Position numbers and translations under genes: made by a program. This document shows positions 24,690-34,979 of a stretch of DNA of 64,000 nucleotides, piece after piece. The stretch is from Lithospermum erythrorhizon (taxonomy: Eukaryota > Streptophyta > Magnoliopsida > Boraginales > Boraginaceae): assembly GCA_019722365.1 (NCBI GenBank), contig JADFUC010000453.1:1-64000 (forward strand), given 5' to 3'. Every line of letters begins with the position of its first letter. Positions within the stretch are counted from its first letter, which is position 1. Below the pieces are notes generated by a model. The model was not told where the DNA came from and did no database searches. It saw only the letters and a program-made list of their open reading frames with translations.

Positions 24690-25709
24690 GGGTTGTAAAT
24701 GAACCTTAAGGTTCGATTCGATTCGAAGTATTCGATTTGAAATAGTTCGGTTCGATGCTCGGCTCGGACGATTAACCATCGAGCCGAACCTTTAAAATTG
24801 ATATTCGCCGAACCGAGCCTAACGGTTTGAAAAAGCTCGGCTCGGTTCAACTGCTTTATATATCGATAAATATGAACCTAAGCGTCGGTAGAACCTTTAA
24901 AATTGATGATACCGTCGAACCGAGCGAGCGGTTTAGCTTCGGCTTCGGTTCAACTACTTTATATCCAATAAATATATGGACCTTTGGTCCATTGATGGTT
25001 CGGTCCAGATCCTTTGTCCACATATTAACCCAGCCCAGAAGAGATAATGGCATGTCCCAACCTCAATAACCCATTACATAGCTCCCCCCACATATTACAT
25101 AGATGATATTCTAATAAAAACAACCCCTTCCCCCCTCTCAACAATAACTAATTAATTCCCATATCAAATCCCTATTCCTTTCGCCCCTATCCCAAATCAA
25201 GAAAAGGGGTTCTCACCCATTTCTCCCCCCTCCAAATCAGAGGGTTCTCACGAATCTCACCCATCCCCCTTCTAATATGAACTCACTTCTCAATCTCTAT
25301 TTCTCAAGATCATATTTACAATTTTGATTGGTATACCGTGTTGAAGATTCGATAGTGATAGGGTTTTGAATTGAAGAATTAAATATTTGATGATGATGCA
25401 TGTACAATTAGGTGTTCCTTAGGTTCAAATTTTTATAAATTGAATTGTGTTTTGAATTATGTTTTGATTTTGGAATTTCAATTTATTGTTGTTTGGTTGA
25501 ATTGTTCAATTTGATATTTTTTTTGTTCAATTGTTTCAATAATACAGAGCCGAACATGTTCGAACGTGTTCGGCTCGAACCTCGAACCCGAACTTAAACC
25601 TTAAAATCTAAGGTTCGACAATTTCGGACCGAGCAGACAGGATTCGAATGTAAGCGAGCAGGCTCGAACCTCGTTGGAGTTCGGTATGGTTCTGCTTGTT
25701 TACACCCCT
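24690..25709. mobile_element. Non-autonomous hAT-like DNA transposon
   Basis: A 1020-bp element flanked by the identical 11-mer AATCAAACCTC (24679-24689 and 25710-25720 by one alignment); hAT elements make 8-bp duplications, so part of the match may be chance. The left end GGGTTGTAAATGAACC pairs with the complement of the right end, AGGGGTGTAAACAAGC. Inside both ends are many subterminal copies of TTCGGCTCGG and GGTTCGA-type words, in opposite orientation at the two sides (24700-24960 and 25550-25690). The middle is AT-rich with no transposase frame. Confidence 0.75.
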
Positions 25710-25720
25710 AATCAAACCTC

Positions 25721-26250
25721 ATCATTGAAATATTAATAATATTACATTTAATTTTTTTTTAATCTTTTTTCAACCCAATAAAGTGAGAATTGATATAGCA
25801 TGGCACAGCAAGTAAGTAGTTCTAAAGGGAGGTAGAAAGTGTTTTACTACAAAATAAGCATAATCAAATTAACACCCAAGTGTTTATAAAATACAATTAC
25901 TCCATATGAATTGTAGATGGAGGAAAAAAATGTAGGAAATGATGAGAGAGGAGAGAATGAGCTAATAATGACAAGGAAAGAAGATCTTTGAGGAGATCTC
26001 ATTTCTAAGCCAAATGGCTCTTTGGTGCAAAATTTTAGGGGACTTCTTTTAGGACGAGGCATTTGCTATTTCTTTTCTTTTTTGGTCTTTTTTTACTACT
26101 ATTCTAAATTTGAAGGTAACAACTAAACAGTAACAAAAAGCTATAAAAACTGGTTATGTGAAATTTCTTGAAATACTATACTTATAAATATGGGGATTAG
26201 AATAGTAATTTCACATAAAAAAATTTATTTTTTGGAATGTGATTATAGCA
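25721..26250. other. Short AT-rich spacer between transposons
   Basis: No gene, RNA or clear repeat is seen. The short open frame on the minus strand (25847-26062) has no recognisable motif and low complexity at its 3' end. Confidence 0.5.
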
Positions 26251-27215
26251 GCCATGCTAGGTAGCCCCTCAAGTATTATTCTTATTTGGATACTCCTAAA
26301 CTATCGTTTTTGTCTAAGGATCTCATAAACCTAGTTTGTCACATTTAATAATAAAAATGATTATTTTACCTTTAACATTATACAAAAGAATATGAGATAC
26401 ATATTAAAATATTTACATAATTAAAATAAATCTCACACATTTTTTTTAACACATCCTACCCAACTTTTACCAACATGACCCTTGCGTGCCCTTACTTAAA
26501 AATTAATCCAAAATTAAAGTCTGTTCATGAAGATAAAGAAAAACGTAGGTAATATCTTCAAAGTCTGATCATTTGAAAGACTTCTTTTTTATTTATTTTC
26601 TTGCCCTTTATTCACAAAAATCCAAAGAGAGAGAAGCGGATAGGCGGATAGGATCGACACCATTGAAAATCTAAAAGCGAGAATTTGACTACGATTTGTT
26701 TGTTTGTGGGTACGTGTATATGTAGAATCTTTGGGAAGAGTTTTGTTTGAATTGGTTAAAAAACTGATCTTGGAATTGGCTTTTGTTTATTGCTGATGTA
26801 ATATCCTGTTTGAATTGGTTAAAAAAAGTGATCTTGGAATTGGGTTTTGTTTGTTGCTGATGTAATATCCATCTTCTCTGCCATGGACAAACAGGTTGGT
26901 TACTCCAATTTTGTTTGATTCTTGGGTGCGATTGAATTTTGGGATGTTTTGTGATGGTTTAGTTGTGTGGTGGTGGTAAGTTTGCTTAGTTGTGTGTAAG
27001 CAGTGGCGTGGGGTGGTGGGCCGGGGGTGGGGTGTGTAGGGTGGAGGTAGTGGGGTGGGTGGCGGGGGGGTGGGGGAAGGGGTGAAGCAACGAGGCTGGA
27101 AGATGGGGAGTGAATGGTGGAATTCGCTTAGGCGCGGTGGGGGAGTAGGGGCAAATGGTGGGGGGAGGAGAGAGTGGTAAGGTGGGTGGGATATGTTAAA
27201 AGAAGAAAGGGTGAA

Positions 27216-27993
27216 TGCGTTGGAAATGAGCTAGTTAGATTTTATGAATATATGTCCGTTGAATAATAGATTATACAATTGATTACTACATTTAGAGTTA
27301 TTAGTTCAGATATATGTTCGATTATTGGATAATTGACATATCAGATAACTCGATTGACATTAGAGGTTATGATGCCTAGCTTCATTTTCTCTATGGGAAA
27401 GTAAAATAAAACATCTTATTAGAAAATCCATTTCTTTGGAAGAGGGATATCAACAAGGGTATGAATAGGAATTGAACTGAGGTTGCTGCTTCATATTCAA
27501 GTTCTTTTTCCTTCAAATGGTGGTGTAGTAACTTGAAAACTCTTTGAAAGAAGAAAGTCAATCAAAACGAAGTCAAGCCATTCTGTTGCGTGGAATCATA
27601 TCAAAGAGTCGTTCATAATCTATATATTTAATATGATGTTCGGTTAACATAAGTTAATATATTGTTATTATCGATCGAGCCTAAGAGGTCACACACGTAC
27701 AACGAAATCAAGCCATAATGTCATTATAACTTGTAGGGTTTAAAATGAAACTGTATGAAAATGATGGGGCAAAATTTCAATTATGGAATTTTACCCCAAA
27801 GGGCGACGACTAGGGTTGAAGAAAGGGTGGTAGATTTGTCTACCACATCTCTTTTAGTGCCTAGTTTTTAGGACTTCAAAACTCTATATAAAAGCCACAA
27901 TTTGGAGAATTAAACTTTCTCATTCATTCTTTTCACTTCTCATCTTTTGAGAAAATGTGAAAACAAAACTCTCTCTACCTGCCTGCTATACCT

Positions 27994-28041
<48 letters not shown>

Positions 28042-28312
28042 CTTCGTCAAGTAGTAGGAGGAGAATTCCCGTTGGAATTTTCTTCCTTAGTTTAAAGGAA
28101 CTCTAGTAAAGCTCACAGAGGGGTTCGTTTATACGTTGGTGTGGACTTTTCTTAGAGACCATCTACGTTGATTGTTTAGAGTCTCCTCAGATATAATTCG
28201 CTGTAAAATCCCTGAAAAACGGTATACACTTGTATATTATTATTTTTATCATACATAGAAATCCTAGTTTCGGTTTATTTATAATTGTTATTTTAATCCC
28301 GAAAACCCAACA
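27216..28312. repeat. Solo LTR inserted in copy B
   Basis: About 1.1 kb starting TGCGTTGGAAATG and ending CGAAAACCCAACA, so the ends are short inverted repeats (TG-GTTGG / CCAACA) typical of copia LTRs. It has a TATA-like CTCTATATAAAAG at about 27880-27893, then a run of about 28 CT dinucleotides at 27990-28038, as in a transcribed leader. No internal domains follow, hence solo. The flanks GGTGAA and GGTGG are only a near match for a target duplication. Orientation is plus if the TATA reading is right. Confidence 0.6.
27988..28040. repeat. (CT)n microsatellite
   Basis: An uninterrupted CT run of about 50 bp inside the solo LTR, downstream of its TATA-like box. Confidence 0.9.
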
Positions 28313-28734
28313 GGTGGTGGGATGTGTTAAAGAAGAAAGGGGTGAGGATTTATTTTAATTATGTAAAATATTTAAAAAGTGCCCCCATATACTTTAGTGG
28401 TGCCGAAGACAAAATAGTCATTTTAGTGTAGGGTAACATTTTCACGTTCTGTCTCTTAGGTATAACATAGTCATTTCACTATGTGTTTTAGAGGTAACAT
28501 AGTCATTTCATTTGTATTTTAGAGGGAAATTAGGTCTAGGGGATGTCCAAATAAGATAGATAGTTCAGGGGTGCCCAGACAAGAACTACAAGTTCATGGA
28601 CCACATAGAAAATTACGCGATAGTACAGGAGTGTCTTGCCCAATAAGTCTATTTTTTTTTAATTTATACAAGTCACCAATTTAAAATGTAGTTTATAGTT
28701 GGTGAGTGGTGACCAACTAATAATCCACAAGTAA

Positions 28735-29280
28735 TAGGTTGGGCTCAAGGGAGACTGGGCTCATCCATAGCAGGGCAGACCAGTGAAAACCATCGAATAA
28801 ATGGACTTCGGCCCGCGAAGATGAATTACAGAGGTGAAGCCATTCTGTAAGCGGGCGAACCACCCCAACTCGGTTCATGGAGAATTAGAGATAAGCGGTA
28901 ATGAGAGCTCCAGTCGAGGAGGCTGGTAAATCAAAGGAGCATTGAAGACCATAATTACTCGGAGTCCCTTAATGAGCCGTAAGCCATTATCGTCGACAAT
29001 AATGGAGCCATCAGGCTCGACCGGAGTAACGGTCGAGGCCGTTTATAAAATATATAAACCTTGAAGAAAATCAAGTAAGTTCACTTTGATACCCAAAGGC
29101 CATTTACAAAAACCAAACTCTCTCGGTCTTTTACTGACTTGATCGTCGGAGTGTTTCTAATAGGGCAACCGATCTTTGTTTTGGAGGGATTTCCATTTGG
29201 ACCAAGGTGTATCGAAGTAAAACTTGGAAGACTTGTCATCCGTCCTACTAGTGAAACCGGACCAGGTCATCATTGACGAT
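28735..29280 (+). repeat. Probable 5' LTR and leader of a Tat-like Ty3/gypsy element
   Basis: The stretch precedes a Tat-like gag. It has a TATA-like GTTTATAAAATATATAAACC at 29040-29059, a pyrimidine-rich block and 'ACTGACTTGATCGTCGGAGT' near 29130-29152, which resembles the U5 part of Tat LTRs. A primer-binding site like TGGCGCC is not intact; the region CACAGTTGGAGACTTG at 29280-29296 may be its degraded form. The left LTR border is not defined. Confidence 0.5.
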
Positions 29281-29285
29281 CACAG

Positions 29286-30930
29286 TTGGAGACTTGCATT
29301 AAGAAAGTCACTATCCTCTTTATCAAGAAGATGAGTCCAAATGGGAATAATAATAACCCTCATGGGAGTGATGCTTTGAACCTGAACAATTTGGCAGCCA
29401 GACATCCAGAGAAGGCCCCACCAAATGTTCAGGTTCCAATTAACTCTCGGTTCGGAAGAACCTTTGCCGGGGGATTCACACCCGTATGAGATGGCGGGGT
29501 TGATACAGAGACTCACGAGCAAATTGTTGTGGCGTTATGGAACAATTGAGGGGCGACTTCCCGCTTAGAGGAGACTCCGTGATGTCATCGATAGTTGAGG
29601 AGGATAGGGAAGAAAACCTACGCGCGCCTCCCGGTCGGGGCGAACAACGAGCTGACGGGTCAACCAAGTCGTCATGAGGTTCCGGCTTACCGGAAGGTGC
29701 GGCGCAACCCGGCCGATAGGCGATATCTTCGTTTAATTAGCGAATGGAGCTCTCTTTATAGTGAAGGTTGCGGGCGGCCGAGGGACCAACCAGTTGGCCG
29801 GCCTGATTTCCATTCTCGCTAGAATACGAGGCGCAACCTTGCCCATAGGGATGAAGCTCCCCACAATAACGAAATTCAAAGGGAAGAAGGATCCATAGGA
29901 ATACATTGCCGAGTTCCAATCCGATATGTCTTTTCAGCATCCGTGCAGTAAGGTGTATTGTAGAGCCTTCCCGTCTAGTGTTGCAGAGCCAACACTAAGA
30001 TGGTTCAACCAATTGCCCGAAGGGTACATAACCTCCTTCGATGAGCTTAAAAATAGGTTTACAAGAACCTATGTGGGAAGGGTCCGATAGGATGGGAAGG
30101 GGTCGATAGGACAAGGATGGCACTCCACGATGACCATAAGGAAAGGGAGAATGAATCGATCTCATATTTCGAGGATCGGTTCAAGCAGTGACCTCGTTCC
30201 GGAAAATGGGAAAGTTCAAGGAATGGCTTCTAAAGCGGAGGCCCTTGAACTTAGAAGAGGTCAATGAACAGGCCTACAAATATATTCGGATTGAGGAGGC
30301 TGAGAAGGGAGGTGGAAAGCGTCCGATGGAAGAGAACCGTCGGAGGAGCCTAGAGCCAAAAAGGCGGAGTGCCACAGCATGATTCGGGCGCCCGGCGGAA
30401 GGAGGGTGACCAGTGATCTACCACGAGGAAGTGCCTTCTCGCGCCTCCAAGGGGATCCGAAGAAGAAGGAGGTGAAAGGGGGGAAAATTGAGTATTTGAC
30501 CCCTCTCAACGCCTCAGCAAGAAATGTATTCTTGGAGATCGAGGACAAGCGGATGCTGCCACGACCTCCTAGGCAGAAGACCCCCCAAGGCAAAAGGGAT
30601 ATGAGCAAGTACTGTCAGTATCACAAAGATCATGGCCACGATATGGATGATTGTGACATCTCAAGATTGAGATTGAGAAACTCATACATCGGGGGCACCT
30701 TAAGGAGTACGTGCACAAAAGAAACTCAAAGTGTGAACAAACCCATTGATAAGGATAGATTGGATTGCCATGCGGTCCTCCTAATATTACTGGGAGGGTA
30801 AATGTCATATCAAGGGGCAGGAGTGGAGAGACTTTTTGGAGTGCAAGGCAGGCGTGCGCCAAAGAAGACATCTATGCGTTATTTGAGGAAGCACACCATG
30901 AGTTCCCAAAATGTTTTTCTCCTAAAAGGA
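29286..30930 (+). pseudogene. Tat-like Ty3/gypsy gag remnant
   Basis: Broken gag polyprotein on the plus strand. In order: an N-terminal low-complexity part (29325-29490), the Retrotrans_gag core with LRWFNQLPEG-like sequence near 29998-30025 and an ELKNRFTRTYVG-like stretch near 30040-30080, TSFRKMGKFKEWLLKRRP at 30190-30245, LNLEEVNEQAYKYIRIEEAE at 30247-30305, and KYCQYHKDHGHDMDDC at 30608-30655, the usual Cys/His motif before the protease in this lineage. Two frames cover most of the second half (30188-30382 and 30379-30801). Gag would form the capsid. Stops and frameshifts make this copy inactive. Confidence 0.8.
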
Positions 30931-31455
30931 ATTTGGGGGGGATATAGGGCCCTCATGAGGATCCCCTGGTAATCACACCAATGATTGCGATATTCGAGGT
31001 AGGGCGCATGCTAGTGGATACCGGAAGCTCCGTGGATATTCTGTTCCTGGATGGTTATCTGAAATTGGGGATGAGTTGAGGCGCGGATCCGGTCGATTAG
31101 TTATACCGCTTGGTAGGAGTTCCACGAGATCGCGGTGAGTCGCGAGGTGGCCAACCTCATGGTTACCATGGGAAAACATCCGCAACAGGCCACAAAGATG
31201 GTGGAGTTTACCATCATGGACATGTCGGAAGGGGCTTACAACGGCATCATCGGCCAGTCCGCGCTCACGCAGTTTGAGGTTGTGGTCTCCTTGATTCATC
31301 TGAAGATGAAGTTCCTAACGAGATATGGGATGGGGGAGATTCAGGGCAGCTAGAAGAAGGCTAGAGGATGTTACCTGGCCTCCACTAAGTGCATCAAGGC
31401 ACAGATGGAGTTAGGGTCCTCGTCTAAGAAGCCAGAGGAGCCTCGAGACCGGAAT
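30931..31455 (+). pseudogene. Tat-like aspartic protease remnant, truncated by copia LTR
   Basis: DPLVITPMIAIFEVGRMLVD at about 30958-31017 leads into TGSSVDILF, giving the catalytic D-T-G-S triad at about 31015-31030. The downstream part has TIMDMSEGAYNGIIGQSALT near 31210-31270, corresponding to the YN-I-GR-L block of Tat proteases, and a RGCYLAS motif near 31365. The frame stops where TGTTGGAAAT of a copia LTR begins at 31461, so the rest of pol was cut off or lost. Confidence 0.75.
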
Positions 31456-31460
31456 GTGTG

Positions 31461-32480
31461 TGTTGGAAATCAATGAAAATTGATTCCCTTTTATTATGCC
31501 CGTTGCGACAATTGTGTATCCATTCATTTACGGGTTTAGTTAAATGTGATTCTGCGAAACTTAGTGTTCACACTTAGTAATTGTATATTACTAGTGTGGA
31601 GTTCATGATAATTGAAGGGGTTATGAGCGGTGCTAGATCTTCCCTTTCGTTGTCGTTATAATAATAGTAATTGGTCGATTATTATTGTTATTTGAAACAC
31701 TATTATCTGAGTGCAGAAAGATCGCACACATATAGTGATATTCGAGATTATATTTCATGCATGAAATTAAATGAGACTTGTAGAATTGAGAGAGATCATA
31801 TCTCTCAACATATATATATTTGTCAAATATATGTTGATAGAACATCAGTGGTTAAACTTGCAAGTTTAATCCAATTAAGCAATTAATGAAATTGATGAAT
31901 AACTTGATAAGTTGACCGATAGTGACTACCATTAGTATTTTAATTGACTTGTCAAGTTGAGTAAAATGGAACAACTCACTAGTGACTCATTATTTGATTA
32001 AGAGCCATAACGGTCTAATTAAGTTAACGAGTTAAGCGAGATTTCTTGAGTTGCTTAGTGGAATTAGGCACTTGGTATTTACAAAAGAAAGAGACAAAGA
32101 GGTCTTTTTCATTTCATGAAATCAAAAAAACCCATTGCCTCCCTCTGTTGAAAAACCGCCTCCTAGAATTTGGAAGAGATTTTTCTCTTCCAATTTGTTC
32201 CTCACAACTCTGAGGATTCAGCTTTCGGATTCGGTCACTCTGGTGTGTCTGATGTAGAACATCGTTTTGGTGTTGGACAAACAATTGGAGAGTTTTCAAG
32301 GGGCATTCACGTGAGGCTTGTTGGGCGAGGAGTTGGTTTTCGTTCGTCTTTTCATTTACTTGATGTAAGTGCTTTTATTCGTATTGCGATTTATGTATTT
32401 TATATTAATATACATTATTTTGAGGATCGGGATGTATGAATTTGATGTTTTTATCACGAGTAAAATTCATACTAGATTAT
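31461..32480 (+). repeat. Copia LTR (plus orientation) with partial leader downstream
   Basis: Starts TGTTGGAAAT, aligned with the LTR at 12360. It runs to about 32476 near ATTCATACTAGA. The following TGCTGATGGCCTGAGCC could be a worn methionine-tRNA primer site, so this may be a 5' LTR; about 340 bp of leader-like sequence follow before the inverted copy starts. No coding part remains. Confidence 0.7.
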
Positions 32481-32821
32481 GCTGATGGCCTGAGCCTACT
32501 CAAGTTTGATGTATTTTATAGTCGATTTGTGTGTTAGTAGTTGTTAATTAATTAGATTGATTCATGATTTGTATATTCAATTGATGAATATATAATATGA
32601 AAAAATCAACCCATTTTGTATGTATATCACACAGCTGAAATCATCATTTTATTGTATTGATTTTGATGATTTGCTATTTGTTTTTAATTGTTTCATGAAA
32701 TGAAAGGGATTAAAACTTGATTAATTTGCATTCTAATTTTAGATAGAATCATTTTCGATTTTACAGAGAGGGTTAGAAATTTGAGAAAATTCCGAAATTA
32801 AATCTGTATGTTCATAATGTT

Positions 32822-33782
32822 AGAATCTAGTATGAATTCATTCGTGATAAACACCAATTCATACATCCCGGATCCTCAAATGATGTATATTAATCTAAAC
32901 ACAAAAATATAAATGTATGAATACAAGAATTCTTACATTGCAACGGAAGACGAATGAACCCAAATCCCACAAGCAACCCCACGTGAAAGCCCCCTTCAAT
33001 GTCCCCTCCGAAAGTTGTTCAACACCGAAATGATGTCCTCTAGATTGCACACACCAAGAGGAAAATGAACCGAGTACTTGAACTTGCTAGAGTTTGAAGA
33101 TGAAATGAGAATTGGAAGAAAATCTTCCAATTCGCCAAGGCGAGGCAGCCTGAGGGGGTGGAGGTTTTTTTTATGATTCTTGTATGTCGTGAAAAACCTA
33201 ATCCTCTTAAATACCAGAGTCCCAAAATTCCACTCGTTAAACAGCACCGTTAAACTCCGGTTCAGTGCTTTAACCAGGCATTATGAGGTAAATAGCAGGT
33301 TACTAGTGAGGATTGTTCTATTTACAATTGACATTAAAATACTAGCAGCGAGTCACTGTCGAGTAACTATCAGAGATTATTCATCATTCAAACAACTGAT
33401 GATTAAACTTGCACAGAGACTAACCAATGATGTTCATCAACTGCCCTGCCTCCCCGACAAAAATATATAAATATTGAGAAATACATTTTTTCAATATCTG
33501 AAGTCTCGTTTAATTTATTCATGAAAATATTGATAGAATATCATTGTATGTGTGTGACCTTCCCAAACTCGAATAATAGTAAGATAGCTATAATGGCATA
33601 ATAATAGTGACCTATTACTGTGTATAGCAGGTGTATAGTAAGATAGCAATCGTTCATAACAAGTATCGGGGCCAGCACTAATAATTACTAAGGTGAGCTA
33701 CTGAATGATAATCTCATTAGCCAAACCGGTAAATGAATTGATACAATTGTGCAGCGAGCATAATAAAGAATCAATGCCAACG
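32822..33782 (-). repeat. Copia LTR (minus orientation)
   Basis: Reverse complement of the same LTR family. Its inner end (32822-32900) mirrors 32395-32480, including CATACATCCCGGATCCTC against GAGGATCGGGATGTATG. Its outer end (33720-33782) mirrors the first 60 bp of the family, including GTAAATGAATTGATACA. The purine tract before it on the minus strand (GGGCAAAGTTGAGAT) marks it as a 3' LTR. Confidence 0.75.
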
Positions 33783-34940
33783 ATCTCAACTTTGCCCTTG
33801 GGCGATTACCTTCTGATTCCTTAAATCAACGATCTCACAGTCGTGGTAACCATGAAGTGTCATGAAACACCATAGCTTTCTTTACCAGTATGAACGAATA
33901 AGCATTTATGACGTCCCGTAAACCAATCGGTACCAATTGTGTGAGAGGCTGAGATCTTCCTTGTATATCAGACGGATAAATCCTTCCCGATATATCAACA
34001 TCTATGGATTATACTCATTTATTAGCGACTAACATATGCCGTTATAATCGGCTTACAAGAGCGAGGCGTTTGGTCATAGTCAAAATCTGAGCTTAAATAA
34101 CACAGAGATGATTTATATATCGTAGGTCTAAGAATTGTAGAACCTAAAATTATAAATAAATATCATAGGACACGAGATATACATATCTTACATGAATTCG
34201 TTTGATCATCTGAACTCCCAGTCATAGGACGGCGGTCCATCAGTGATGATCTAGTGCTGAATGCGTGATCAATCTTGATCACTAATCAAAACACCATGTT
34301 AGTTCATATGATGCTTGTCGCCACGACTATCAGCATCTAGACAAGGCCTTTGGTATCTATCTTTCTAGGCTTGAAGGCATAATCAACAATTAAATGTTGC
34401 CTACAGAAAAACATATATACTAGCCTATTGATTTAACTTTTCACTCATCGGATACAATACATGTATATTATATAAATTCAAACATATAGGCTTAGTAAAC
34501 AAATATACTAAGAATATAAGAAGCAATAATATTCCTTATATTTGTTCACATAACTATAATAGATACATATTGATTCGGCAACCCTAACACTATGCGATGC
34601 ACATTTAAGACCTATGTTCGTTGCATGCTCGTCATGCTTTGCGACTTAGTGGTTTGGTAAAGGGAATTAGAGCCCGGAGTACTCCTACATTTGCTGCTTT
34701 ACATGCTTTGATATCACACTCTATTAAGCATATCTCTAATTAGGTGATCTCTTTCTGAGAATGCGATGCTTGGTTGTGATGCTCTCGGGGTTCCTTAAGC
34801 GAGCTATCGCGGTATTGCCACAAGAAACTCAAGCCAGTCCACTGATGCTAGATTTCCTTAAGCTGGGCACGAGAACTTCTTAATCAACATGCTTCTTTAG
34901 CGGCTTAGGGCTGCGATATGTCAGTTACGTGGTAGAATAG
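33783..34940 (-). pseudogene. Copia RNase H end and 3' noncoding region, minus strand
   Basis: From 34940 down to about 34620 the minus strand reads QAAKEACWLR, then an N-CHHNQASHSQKEIT-type stretch and PFTKPLSRKA, the C-terminal copia RNase H box. From about 34590 to 33783 it matches the 3' noncoding tract seen at 11555-12350, including the block giving TATGTGAACAAATAT. It leads into the LTR at 33782. Everything upstream of RNase H is missing, replaced by the satellite at 34980. Confidence 0.65.
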
Positions 34941-34979
34941 GCAAGAGTCTTTGCTTGGAACTCCTCAGATACTATGTAA

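Larger units (their letters stand above)
26255..28660. mobile_element. Non-autonomous TIR element with G-rich core (copy B), carrying an inserted LTR
   Basis: The left arm (26255-26480) is the inverted counterpart of the right arm (28315-28655). Shared words, read on opposite strands, are ATTTGGATACTCCTAAACTATC against GATAGTTCAGGGGTGCCCAG-type sequence, and AATATTTACATAATTAAAATAAATC against GATTTATTTTAATTATGTAAAATATT. The G-rich core lies at 27000-27190. A TG...CA sequence at 27216-28312 splits the right side; the GTGGGATATGTTAAA-AAGAAAGGGTG motif stands on both sides of it. Confidence 0.55.

Noticed and set aside
30261..30871. Two overlapping minus-strand frames of 100-115 codons
   Set aside because: They are shadows of the Tat-like gag on the plus strand, which carries the CQYHKDHGHDMDDC motif.
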